Below are positions 23,401-31,581 of a stretch of 64,000 nucleotides of DNA, one piece after another (within the stretch, counting starts at the first letter, position 1; every line of letters starts with the position of its first letter). Below the pieces are notes generated by a model. The model did not search any database. It saw nothing but the letters and a program-made list of their open reading frames with translations, and was not told the origin of the DNA. Position numbers and translations under genes: made by a program. Origin of the DNA: Novosphingobium sp. (GTDB lineage Bacteria > Pseudomonadota > Alphaproteobacteria > Sphingomonadales > Sphingomonadaceae). The stretch covers positions 1 to 64,000 of the forward strand of contig NZ_JANXWG010000134.1 in assembly GCF_025351285.1 (NCBI RefSeq), given 5' to 3'.

Positions 23401-25779
23401 CTAGAAGCGCAGCCCGAACGTAGCGCCGATCGTGCGCACCGAATCGAGGTTGAACGACTGGTTGTAAGTCAGCCGCGGCGGACGGGCAGAGGCGTCGCCG
23501 GCATCGGTGCCGATCGAAGTCGGCACATGCTCGTTCGTGCAGTTCTTGCAGAACACCGAGACGCGCACTGCCTTGCCGATCTGCGCGCCCAGGCTGGCGC
23601 CGAAGATATCCACCGGCGAAAACACCTGAAGCGGTGCGCCGCTCAGGCCATAGTGGATCGACGAGCGGTGGTACCAGTCACCCCGGATGAACGGAACCAC
23701 CGTCCCACCGGTCGCGAATTCGTAATTGGCCGCAATGGTCGACGTGAACTTCGGCGCCACCGGAAGGGTATCGCCCGAGGCATCGAACCGATTAACCGTC
23801 GCACTGCAACCGCGCGTCGTCTGGGTCGGATAGCACTGGACACCCGGGAAGCTGACGAACTTCGACGACAGCAGTGAAAAACCGCCATTGATCGTCAACC
23901 CGGTGAAAGGCAGTGCGGTCATCGCCACTTCGATGCCCTTGGTCCGCGCCTTGGCGGCGTTCGAGATCACGAAGGTCTGGAGATTGGTATCGAAGGACTG
24001 GACCTGGAGGTTGTCGAAGCTCGTTGTGAAGGCCGAGACGTTCAGCGTGAGGTGCCGGTCAAGAAAGCTCGACTTGATACCGATCTCGCCGGTGTGCGAA
24101 CGCTCCGGCAGGATGACCAGCGATCCACCCGGGGTCACAGCTTGGTCGTTGAAGCCCGGGCCCTTGTAGCCGCGGCCATAGAACCCGTACAACATCAACG
24201 TTGGCGTGGCCTGGTACTGCGCGCCGAGCTTCCAGCTAAAATCGGTATTCTTGTAGGTTTGCGCGACCTGGGTGCTGGGCCCACCAAGCGGCACGAAGTA
24301 GTTGAAGCGCCCCTGCAGCGAGTTGATGTCGATCTTGTCGTGCGTTACGCGGCCGCCTGCGATCAGCTTCAACTGATCGGTCAGAGCATAAGTCATTTGC
24401 CCGAAACCGGCGAGGCTTGTCGTGTTGAGAGTGTAGGCCCGGTCACTGCCGAGGAAGAACAGGTTGCTGACTGAGCAGGCCGGCGGGCGCGCACCAGCGA
24501 CGGCAACCGCACCGACGCAGAACGGGAAACCGGCAGCCACGAAACTCGGCAGATAGTTGTTGCCGCCCAGGAGACTGTCCTGGTGAAGCGTCGACCGAAA
24601 CGCATAAAGCCCGACCTGTCCGCTCAGGCGATTGCCTGCCGGAAGCGCGATCCGGAATTCGTTCGAGAACTGGTTGTAGTCGGCAATCGTGCGATTGGTG
24701 TTGGCGCCATTGGCAGAGAGCGCATCGATGTCGAGTTGCTGGTTGAGATCGTAGAAGCGCCAGGCTGCAAGGTTGGAGATCTCCATCCCGTTGGCCAGTT
24801 GGTAACGCACCGTCGCCTGAGCGCCGCCGACCTTGAGGTCGCGCCAATATCCGCCGTCGCCGCCGAACTGGAAATTGTCCCGGCCCGGTGTGATCCCGTC
24901 CGCTGCCAGAGCCGGCAGGTTGACGCTATCGGGTGCAGTCCGCAGGTAGGTGGTGGTGAAGATCCCACCCGCACCGGTGAGCTTATTGTAGTCCCCGATG
25001 AGATTGATCGACAAGTCGTCACTCGGGGCAAACAGCAGCTTGCCCTTGAGCTGGAGCGACTTGCGGTTGAAGTCGTTTCGCGTCCCCGCGGGTGCGGTGC
25101 CCACGTAAGTTACGGGCGGCTCGACGTAAGAATAGAGCGCGTTTAAGCGCAGCGCGGCTTTCGAGCCAAGCGGAAGATTCAACGTCTGACGCGCGATGAT
25201 CCCTGGCGCGCTGCCGCTGGCACCAGGCTTGTCACGCGAGTCGAACTCGACATCGGTGATGTTCTCGCGGGTGTTCAGCTTGGGCTTTACCGTGACCACG
25301 TTGAGCAAGCCCGCCGATGCGTTCTTTCCGAACAGAAGACCTTGCGGCCCATTCAGAACCTCGACCCGTTCAAGGTCCAGAAACTGCGGAGCATTCAGCG
25401 CGGGCCGGCCGAGATTGACGTCATCGACCGAAACGGCGACGCTGGAATCGATCGTGCTGGCGAACGCCAGAGTTCCAATACCGCGCACTGCGAACGTGCT
25501 GTCCTGCCCGATCTGCAGGCTCGGCGCAGCGCGGGTGATCTGGCTGAGATCGTTGATCTGTTGCAAGCGAAGAGTGTCTGCGTTCACTGCGGTCAGACTG
25601 ACCGGGACGCGCTGAATGCTCTCACTGCGTCGCTGCGCGGTCACTACAATCTCACCCGCTGGGACTTCTGCTGCGGCTGATTGCTGTGCTTCAGGCGCTT
25701 GCACAGCATCTTGAGCTCGGGCCGATGTTCCCAGGGCAAGCAAGCATGCCGAAGTGAGCAAACAGGAAACAACGCGCAT
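23401..25779 (-). CDS. TonB-dependent outer-membrane receptor
   Basis: ATG 25779 follows GGAGG on the coding strand and gives 792 residues with a signal peptide ending near SARAQDA. The TonB box is represented by GEIVVTAQRR at about residues 43-52. The plug domain follows (RAAPSLQIGQD, AVRGIGT), then a long beta-barrel ending in a C-terminal Phe (ATFGLRF). It would import a ligand across the outer membrane with TonB energy. It is followed by the exported GH1 glycosidase. The second receptor in the locus has the same GEIVVTAQRRSE start, so the two are paralogues of one subfamily. The ligand is probably a glycoside or aglycone. Confidence 0.95.
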   Translation of the reverse strand: MRVVSCLLTSACLLALGTSARAQDAVQAPEAQQSAAAEVPAGEIVVTAQRRSESIQRVPVSLTAVNADTLRLQQINDLSQITRAAPSLQIGQDSTFAVRGIGTLAFASTIDSSVAVSVDDVNLGRPALNAPQFLDLERVEVLNGPQGLLFGKNASAGLLNVVTVKPKLNTRENITDVEFDSRDKPGASGSAPGIIARQTLNLPLGSKAALRLNALYSYVEPPVTYVGTAPAGTRNDFNRKSLQLKGKLLFAPSDDLSINLIGDYNKLTGAGGIFTTTYLRTAPDSVNLPALAADGITPGRDNFQFGGDGGYWRDLKVGGAQATVRYQLANGMEISNLAAWRFYDLNQQLDIDALSANGANTNRTIADYNQFSNEFRIALPAGNRLSGQVGLYAFRSTLHQDSLLGGNNYLPSFVAAGFPFCVGAVAVAGARPPACSVSNLFFLGSDRAYTLNTTSLAGFGQMTYALTDQLKLIAGGRVTHDKIDINSLQGRFNYFVPLGGPSTQVAQTYKNTDFSWKLGAQYQATPTLMLYGFYGRGYKGPGFNDQAVTPGGSLVILPERSHTGEIGIKSSFLDRHLTLNVSAFTTSFDNLQVQSFDTNLQTFVISNAAKARTKGIEVAMTALPFTGLTINGGFSLLSSKFVSFPGVQCYPTQTTRGCSATVNRFDASGDTLPVAPKFTSTIAANYEFATGGTVVPFIRGDWYHRSSIHYGLSGAPLQVFSPVDIFGASLGAQIGKAVRVSVFCKNCTNEHVPTSIGTDAGDASARPPRLTYNQSFNLDSVRTIGATFGLRF

Positions 25780-25872
25780 CAGTTCATCCTCCACAACGAA
25801 CCTTCTCGGGGGTCCGCGAGATCCCCTAAAAAAACATCTGCCATTCTTCAAATCTATTGAATTTATAATTTT

Positions 25873-25889
25873 CTATTTGAAAAACGAAT
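25873..25889 (+). promoter_or_regulatory. 17-bp motif shared between the two receptor promoters (copy A)
   Basis: The site reads CTATTTGAAAAACGAAT and lies 94-110 bases upstream of the first receptor start. Fifteen of 17 bases equal the site at 29526-29542 on the opposite strand. Immediately to its left, TTCAAAT (25847-25853) and ATTTGAA (25875-25881) form an inverted repeat, and TTCAA-5-TTGAA occurs at 25847-25861. The region is unusually AT-rich. It is a likely LysR operator and promoter zone. Confidence 0.5.
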
Positions 25890-26032
25890 TGCCTTCGTTG
25901 GAGGGCTTTTGAACCGCCGTCGGCGGTGAAGAATCGCGCGCAGCGGCGACCGTGCCGCGTTGACTCAGGCGATCGCTCCCCGGTGCTGCCACCGCCAGCC
26001 GTGCGAGTTAAAACAACGCTTGCTCGAACGTG
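25890..26032. other. Intergenic remainder upstream of the first receptor
   Basis: Together with the preceding motif, this forms the 253-base gap between the first TonB receptor start and the stop of the MBL gene. No frame with normal codon use was found. It should hold the outer part of the receptor promoter and any terminator of the MBL gene; no clear hairpin was seen. Confidence 0.3.
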
Positions 26033-27010
26033 TCAGTAAACCTCCAAATCTTCCGCCAGGTCCGCTGGTCCGTTGTAGTTGCGGCGGATGGCCGCAAGAA
26101 ATCGTCCGCGGTCAGCCGGGGACGTATCGCCCGGCGTGATGTGGGTCACGACAACCCGCTTCACCTTTGCTCTTCCAGCAAGCTGTCCGACCTGTTCGGG
26201 GGTGAGGTGGTGATGCGTGAGATGCCAGGTCAACCCGGCGAGCGCCCTTGCATCCATCTCGGGCGTGTTTCGTTTCACCGTTGCCAGGGTGCCGTCCAGG
26301 TCGATCATCTCGCTGACGAGCAAGTCCGCGCCCTGCGCCAGTTGCTCCACAGCCGTGCTGGGACCGGTATCGCCGGTGTAGACGATCGAGTGGGCCCGCA
26401 TATCGAACCGGTAGGCAAAAGATTTGTATCGCCGATCCAGGTCGCTGCCGGGAGGAAAGCTGAAATGGGTATTCTGGACGGTCCGGAGCACCACGCCCTG
26501 GGCGATTGTCGTGGTGCTGGCATCGGCCAGTTCGGTCACCTCCACCGTGTCCGCAGGATGGACGGCGGCAGCATGCGGATCGCCATAGCCGGCTTCGGCA
26601 CCCGGCTGCATCGACGCAATCAGCCCTGCCACCAAGGCCCTGGTGCCGGGCGGGCCATATATCCTCAGCGCGCCCGGAACATTGGTCTGGAAGCGCAAGC
26701 CCAGCAGCGCCGCCAGTCCGCCGGTATGGTCCCAGTGCAAATGGCTCAGGATCACGGCACGCAACTGCGGCAACGGAATCTGGGCCTTGGCGAGCTGCTC
26801 TGCGGTACCGTCACCGGCGTCCACGAGGATCGCGCCCTCGGGGACCAGCAACACATTGGCCGGCTGCGAACGACGCGGGTTTGCGACCGGTCCTCCCATC
26901 GTGCCGAGCGTGATCCATTGTCCGCCCGGCGGTGCGGGCGTGGCTTGTGCCGCCCCGGCCAGCAGCGCCGGTAGCAGTATCGCACAGCCGAGCAGCAGCA
27001 GGCGCCCCAT
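26033..27010 (-). CDS. Exported MBL-fold hydrolase
   Basis: The 325-residue protein has a signal peptide ending about AAQATPAPP and a complete metal motif, SHLHWDHTGG (HxHxDH). YTGDTGPST and VVVTHITPGD follow, supplying later ligands. The pattern is close to arylsulfatase/RNase Z-like and lactonase MBL proteins. Export to the periplasm excludes an RNA role. It starts one base inside the receptor stop (TGATG), so it is translationally coupled with the second TonB receptor. It may hydrolyse the imported molecule, for example a lactone or phosphate/sulfate ester. Confidence 0.92.
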   Translation of the reverse strand: MGRLLLLGCAILLPALLAGAAQATPAPPGGQWITLGTMGGPVANPRRSQPANVLLVPEGAILVDAGDGTAEQLAKAQIPLPQLRAVILSHLHWDHTGGLAALLGLRFQTNVPGALRIYGPPGTRALVAGLIASMQPGAEAGYGDPHAAAVHPADTVEVTELADASTTTIAQGVVLRTVQNTHFSFPPGSDLDRRYKSFAYRFDMRAHSIVYTGDTGPSTAVEQLAQGADLLVSEMIDLDGTLATVKRNTPEMDARALAGLTWHLTHHHLTPEQVGQLAGRAKVKRVVVTHITPGDTSPADRGRFLAAIRRNYNGPADLAEDLEVY

Positions 27011-29430
27011 CAGAACTTCGCGCTCGCCCGGATGCCGTAAGTGCGCGGCGCACTGCGGACTTGCGTGCCGACACCGCCGATGTTGAAGATCGGCGCCGCG
27101 GTGACGATGCGGTTGTTCTCGATATTGCGGACGAACCCGGTCAACGACCAGCGATCGCTGGCGGGTCCGAAAGTAAGCTGTGCGTCGGTCGTCCAGGTCG
27201 GACCGACGATCTGGTACGGCAGGTACTCGAAGCCGACCACGCGGCTCGACTTGTACTGTGTGTTCACCTGGGCAACGACCTTGTAGTCGCCCGCGGGGAT
27301 CGTCTGCTGCCCACCAAGGTTCATCGTCCATTTGGGCGAATTGTAAGACGGCTTGCCCGCACAATCGACCACGCGCAGCGCCGGGTTTGCCGAACTTATG
27401 GACACCGGGCAGCCGACGTAAGGCGGGTTGGTACCTAGCGGAACGGTATAGGCGAACGACTGGTACTTCGCGTCGAGGTACTGGACCTGGGCGTTGAGCA
27501 GCGTGGTCGGAGTGGCGAGGAATTGTGCCTCGGCCTCCACGCCCTTGTTGACCGAACGCCCAACGTTCTCGGTGAACTGGCCCTGGTTGCCGCGCAAGTC
27601 GATGCCGGTGTGGTTGACCTGCTGGTTCTTGTACTTCCAGTAGAACGCTTCGATGTTGAGCTGGAGCCGGTTGTCGAACAGGCGGTTCTTCGAGCCGATG
27701 GTGAAGGCATCGATGTATTCCGGCTGGAAGGTTTCCTTGCCGAACGACAGCGAGAACCCGCCCGAGCGATAGCCGGTCTCGAAGCTGGCATAGAGCAGCG
27801 AGGTGGGCGAAAGGTCGAACTCGCCCGCAAGCCGGTAAGTCACTTTGCCCGGATTCTGGCTCTGGTTCACCGGGGTCTGCGCGCGCACGATGATTGCACC
27901 GGTGGGGATGACGGGGATCGGGCCCGATGCCGGCCCCGGCACCGGGAAGGGCAGTTGTGACAGGCTGTCGGTGACCGGGATCACCGGCGCGTTGGGGCAA
28001 TTCGGCACGCCGAAGGCGTTGCGCACCGTGCAGACGACGGTAATCACGTCGGCGATGCCGGAAAAGTCCTTCTTGTCTTTCGTGTAGCGCGCCCCGCCAA
28101 CAAGCCGCAACCGGTCGGTCAGGTGCGTGGTCACCCGGCCGAAGGCGGCATAGGACTTCGTGTCGGAGGTGAACTCCTGATAGGCGGCAAGCGCGTCCTG
28201 CGAGAAGGTGTAGTTGCCTTTCACCCTCTCGTCGAAGAAGTAGCCGCCCAGAATATAGTCGAAAATGCCGATCCGTTCACCGGCCCAGCGTGCTTCGACG
28301 CTGTACTGGCTGTCGTTTTCCTGGATAAACCCGATGAATGCCGGGGTCGGGAACTTGTCATTAAGGGTGGCGAAGCGCGCTGCCGGCAGCACCGTTAGAG
28401 TGCCGGCACCGGTCCGCCAGGTTACCTCGGCGGAGGCTCCGTAATAGTTGTCCTTCACGTAGACATCGGACTCGAGCGCGCCGAGCGTGCGGCCCGGCAA
28501 GCCTGCAAACAACGTCCGCCGATAAGCTTGCGCCGCGGGATCGAACAGGCCGACCGAATTGCCGAAGCGCGAAGGCGTGACGATGAACTGCTGGGTCGGG
28601 AAGCTGAATGCGAACGCGTCCGAATAATTTGCGCCAACGCCCTTGCCGCCATTGTGCGAATAGTCGCCCGAAATGCGCACGGTCAGGTTGGGGGTCAACT
28701 TGCCGAGGAACTGCACCCGCAGCGCCTGGGTCTTCTCGTCCGAAGTGCCGTCCGAATTGTAGCCATCACGCGAAACGACATTGCCCGAAATCCGCAGCGC
28801 GCCGTCCTGCCCAACCGGCAGGTTCAACGCAGCCTGGGCGTTTACCGCATTGAAGTTGCCGTAGCTGACCGTGCCGAAGCCCGAGAGTTCGCCCACGCGG
28901 GGCCTTGCCGGGATGACGTTGATCGCACCGCCGGTGGCGTTGCGGCCGTAGAGCGTGCCCTGCGGCCCCTTGAGCACTTCGATCCGCTCAAGATCGTAGA
29001 ACAGTCCGGAGGTGGACGTGGGTCGGCCAAGATAGACCCCGTCGTAATTGATGGCGATGGCAGGATCGCTGTAGCCGTTGACGGTGAAGTTGCCGACACC
29101 GCGCAGGAACAGGGTGACGTTTGCGCCGCCGTTGTTCTGCACCGATAGCGAGGGAATGACCGCGCCAAGCTGGCCCGCCGCGCTCAGTCCGCTGGAAACG
29201 ACTGCTGCGCCCGAAACCACATCAACCGGAAGCGCCGCTTTCTGCAAGTTTTCGGACCGGCGCTGCGCAGTCACGACAATCTCGCCAAGCCCGCCGGCGG
29301 GTGTGGCATCGGCGGCAGCCGGTTCGCTGACAGGGGACGACGTCGGAGAATCCTGGTCAGCCGCCAGCGCGCTGGTGGACATGGTGCTGACGAGAATGAC
29401 GGCCGAACCGCAGAAAAGCGCAGAGCGCAT
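27010..29430 (-). CDS. TonB-dependent outer-membrane receptor
   Basis: The 806-residue protein has a signal peptide ending at STSALAA, a TonB-box region GEIVVTAQRRSE, and a plug with FLRGVGNFTVNGY and GPQGTLYGRNATGGAINV. The barrel closes in a terminal Phe (GIRASAKF). It is a paralogue of the receptor at 23401-25779. The gene is divergent from the LysR regulator, with a motif between them shared with the other receptor promoter. The exported MBL gene follows with a one-base overlap. The substrate is unknown, but the LysR arrangement fits an inducible nutrient receptor. Confidence 0.96.
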   Translation of the reverse strand: MRSALFCGSAVILVSTMSTSALAADQDSPTSSPVSEPAAADATPAGGLGEIVVTAQRRSENLQKAALPVDVVSGAAVVSSGLSAAGQLGAVIPSLSVQNNGGANVTLFLRGVGNFTVNGYSDPAIAINYDGVYLGRPTSTSGLFYDLERIEVLKGPQGTLYGRNATGGAINVIPARPRVGELSGFGTVSYGNFNAVNAQAALNLPVGQDGALRISGNVVSRDGYNSDGTSDEKTQALRVQFLGKLTPNLTVRISGDYSHNGGKGVGANYSDAFAFSFPTQQFIVTPSRFGNSVGLFDPAAQAYRRTLFAGLPGRTLGALESDVYVKDNYYGASAEVTWRTGAGTLTVLPAARFATLNDKFPTPAFIGFIQENDSQYSVEARWAGERIGIFDYILGGYFFDERVKGNYTFSQDALAAYQEFTSDTKSYAAFGRVTTHLTDRLRLVGGARYTKDKKDFSGIADVITVVCTVRNAFGVPNCPNAPVIPVTDSLSQLPFPVPGPASGPIPVIPTGAIIVRAQTPVNQSQNPGKVTYRLAGEFDLSPTSLLYASFETGYRSGGFSLSFGKETFQPEYIDAFTIGSKNRLFDNRLQLNIEAFYWKYKNQQVNHTGIDLRGNQGQFTENVGRSVNKGVEAEAQFLATPTTLLNAQVQYLDAKYQSFAYTVPLGTNPPYVGCPVSISSANPALRVVDCAGKPSYNSPKWTMNLGGQQTIPAGDYKVVAQVNTQYKSSRVVGFEYLPYQIVGPTWTTDAQLTFGPASDRWSLTGFVRNIENNRIVTAAPIFNIGGVGTQVRSAPRTYGIRASAKF

Positions 29431-29525
29431 GAAAGCCTCCCCTTTATCGCGATTGTTCCGCGATCTTACCCCTTCAGTTCCACACTGCGCGCGATCCGCA
29501 AAATCCCTTGTTCGGATTGATTGTT

Positions 29526-29542
29526 ATTCAATTTTCAAATAG
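29526..29542 (-). promoter_or_regulatory. 17-bp motif shared between the two receptor promoters (copy B)
   Basis: On the minus strand the site reads CTATTTGAAAATTGAAT, differing from copy A at two adjacent bases. It lies 96-112 bases upstream of the second receptor start and 14 bases before the LysR start, so it could serve both divergent genes. The distance to the receptor start is close to that of copy A. LysR regulators often bind between themselves and a divergent target, which supports an operator role. Confidence 0.5.
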
Positions 29543-29555
29543 TGGATGTAATGCG

Positions 29556-30491
29556 ATGCGATTTAAAGGTCTGGACCTCAATCTCCTCCTCGTGCTGGAG
29601 GTGCTGCTCAACGAGCGGAACGTGACTGCGGCGGCAAAGCGGCTCAATCTCAGCCAGCCCGCGACAAGCTCTGCCTTGGCGCGCCTCCGGCTTTATTTTG
29701 ACGACGAACTGCTTTTGCCCACGGGGCGAGTCATGCTGCCTACGGCTCATGCACTCAGCCTTCAGCCCATGATCCGGGAGGTGCTGGGTGATGTCGAACG
29801 GCTTATCGCAGCATCTACCGCCTTCGATCCGGCCACTTCCGAACGACGATTTCGTCTTGCCGGCTCGGACTATATTTTCACCACGTTGGTGGCGCCGCTT
29901 ATAGCATTGCTCCAGAACGAGGCGCCAAACGTCTCATTTGAAGTCTCGTCGCTGACTCCTCAAATCATTCAATATCTTGAGCGCGGCGATGTCGACCTGA
30001 TCCTGACGCCCCGGCAATTCACATCACCCCATCACCCGTCGGTTCTCATTTTCGAAGAGCCACACGTGATCGTCGGTTGGTCCGAGAATCCGCTTTTCGC
30101 ATCGCAAGTCAGCCTGGAAAGTTTTCTCGCATCGCCCCAGGTTTCTGTCGAACTGGGCCCACAACGAACCCGACCGTTCGCAGAAGAGCAAATGCATAGC
30201 ATCGGATTGAATCGGCGCATTGACGTTATTGCACCGACATTCGCGGCTGTGCCTTGGCTGCTTCCCAATTCGACTCGGATCGCGGTGCTTCACCAGCGGC
30301 TTGCACTGACATTCTCAAAAGTCCTGCCGCTCGCGATTGCAGCGCTACCCTTTCCGATGCCCCTTATGGAAGAAATGGCGCAGTATCATCGCACACGCGA
30401 AAAAGATGGCGGGCTGCTGTGGCTGCTCGAACAGATGCAGAATTACGCTAAGCGCCAGCTTATGTCTCAGCGCTCTACAGGACCAGGCTAG
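29556..30491 (+). CDS. LysR-family transcriptional regulator (NodD/NahR-like)
   Basis: ATG 29556 gives 311 residues. The N-terminus MRFKGLDLNLLLVLEVLL is typical of the NodD/NahR/LinR branch. The winged helix-turn-helix lies at about residues 20-45 (RNVTAAAKRLNLSQPATSSALARL), and a substrate-binding domain follows. Such regulators respond to flavonoids or aromatic compounds. It is divergent from the second TonB receptor, with a shared motif 14 bases upstream of its own start, so autoregulation is likely. Base composition appears less GC-rich than the surrounding genes. It probably controls both receptors, the GH1 glycosidase and the MBL hydrolase. Confidence 0.93.
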   Translation: MRFKGLDLNLLLVLEVLLNERNVTAAAKRLNLSQPATSSALARLRLYFDDELLLPTGRVMLPTAHALSLQPMIREVLGDVERLIAASTAFDPATSERRFRLAGSDYIFTTLVAPLIALLQNEAPNVSFEVSSLTPQIIQYLERGDVDLILTPRQFTSPHHPSVLIFEEPHVIVGWSENPLFASQVSLESFLASPQVSVELGPQRTRPFAEEQMHSIGLNRRIDVIAPTFAAVPWLLPNSTRIAVLHQRLALTFSKVLPLAIAALPFPMPLMEEMAQYHRTREKDGGLLWLLEQMQNYAKRQLMSQRSTGPG

Positions 30492-30586
30492 CTGGTCGTC
30501 CGTGAAGAACGCTGAGGCCCGCAGGATAGCGATGGTTTGTGGCGAATCCAGGTAATCGGATTTGCAAGGTTCCGCGAAAATCTGCT

Positions 30587-30660
30587 TGGAGGCCCGAGCC
30601 GGAATCGAACCGGCGTAAACGGATTTGCAGTCCGGTGCGTAACCACTCCGCCATCGGGCC
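30587..30660 (-). tRNA. tRNA-Cys (anticodon GCA)
   Basis: A 74-base cloverleaf reads leftward. The acceptor stem GGCCCGA/TCGGGCC pairs perfectly, the anticodon GCA is at 30626-30628, the T-arm loop is GTTCGATTC, and CCA is encoded at the 3' end (30587-30589). The D-arm contains GAGTGGTTACGC. It stands alone between the LysR gene and an enoyl-CoA hydratase. No direct repeat of its 3' end or integrase was noted, so no island boundary can be claimed. Confidence 0.96.
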
Positions 30661-30753
30661 TCGATACGCAGATCAGCGTGGAACGCGCGGCGGTTAGACC
30701 AAGGCGCGGGGATGTTCAATCGGTTTGTGGTGGTGTGGCGTGCGAAGGCGCCA

Positions 30754-31551
30754 TCACGGATCGTCGAAAATACCAGTGCGGCGTTCCATCCCGGCCAAGA
30801 CCGATTCCTTCTGGTTTTTCGAATACATCAGTTCGTGCTGCGCGATGCTTTCGGCCATCAGCATGTCGTCCGCCGAAAGCTCGGGCATGCGGTTGCACAG
30901 CAGCTTCGAGGCGCGGACTGCCTGCGGGCTTTGCAACGCGATCTCCTGCGCAATGGCCATCGCGCGCGCCACCGGGTTGGCATCTACATGCGTTGCAATG
31001 CCGTACTGCGCCGCTTGCTCACCCGAAAACTCGCGGTGCGTGTAGATCAGTTCGCGCAACACATCGTCGCGCACGTTGCCGCGCCACAGCACATAGCCGG
31101 CCATGTCAGGCACCAGCCCCCACTTGGTTTCCATGATCGCCAGCCGCGCGTCAGGCGCCACCACGCGGATGTCTCCGCCGCTGGCGATCTGCAAGCCGCC
31201 GCCGAAGCATACGCCCTGGATCGCCACGACCACCGGCATCGGCAGCTTGCGCCACACCATCGCTGCCTGCTGCGGCCGGTTTGCATTGCCGTGGGTGCGC
31301 GCCGTCAGCGAGGTTTCGCTATGCTGATCGGTCCGCGCCATGCTGGCAAGGTCCAGCCCCGCGCAGAACGCACGCCCCGCGCCGGACAAAACAACGCAGC
31401 GCACGCCATGCATTCCAAACAGATGCTGGCCGGCTTCGACAACCGCCTCGAACATATCGTCATCGAGCGCATTGAGCTTGTCCGGCCGTTCGAGCCGAAC
31501 GTGCGCGACTTGGCCTTCCAGCGTGATCGACACGCGGTCACGAAACATCAT
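30754..31551 (-). CDS. Enoyl-CoA hydratase/isomerase (crotonase) family protein
   Basis: The 265-residue product from ATG 31551 has GGAAG upstream. AFCAGLDLASM (about residue 68-78) and FGGGLQIASGGDIRVV (about 113-128) form the CoA oxyanion hole, and the region ETKWGLVPD follows. The usual catalytic pair of glutamates is not obvious: position one carries Gln (GGGLQ) and position two Glu in METKWG. Its reaction may therefore differ from simple hydration. It would act on an acyl-CoA in fatty-acid or aromatic breakdown. It follows the aminotransferase by 30 bases on the same strand. Confidence 0.92.
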   Translation of the reverse strand: MMFRDRVSITLEGQVAHVRLERPDKLNALDDDMFEAVVEAGQHLFGMHGVRCVVLSGAGRAFCAGLDLASMARTDQHSETSLTARTHGNANRPQQAAMVWRKLPMPVVVAIQGVCFGGGLQIASGGDIRVVAPDARLAIMETKWGLVPDMAGYVLWRGNVRDDVLRELIYTHREFSGEQAAQYGIATHVDANPVARAMAIAQEIALQSPQAVRASKLLCNRMPELSADDMLMAESIAQHELMYSKNQKESVLAGMERRTGIFDDP

Positions 31552-31581
31552 CGGCGGTTCTTCCAATCTGTTTGTTGTTTT

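Noticed and set aside
25815..25835. A-rich run before the first receptor as a terminator T-run
   Set aside because: It lies between the likely promoter and the receptor start on the coding strand, in the leader, with only a weak GGG/CCC pairing downstream.
30587..30660. tRNA-Cys as an integration site marking the edge of the LysR-receptor region
   Set aside because: No integrase and no duplicated tRNA 3' end was seen in the window, so there is no support beyond adjacency.
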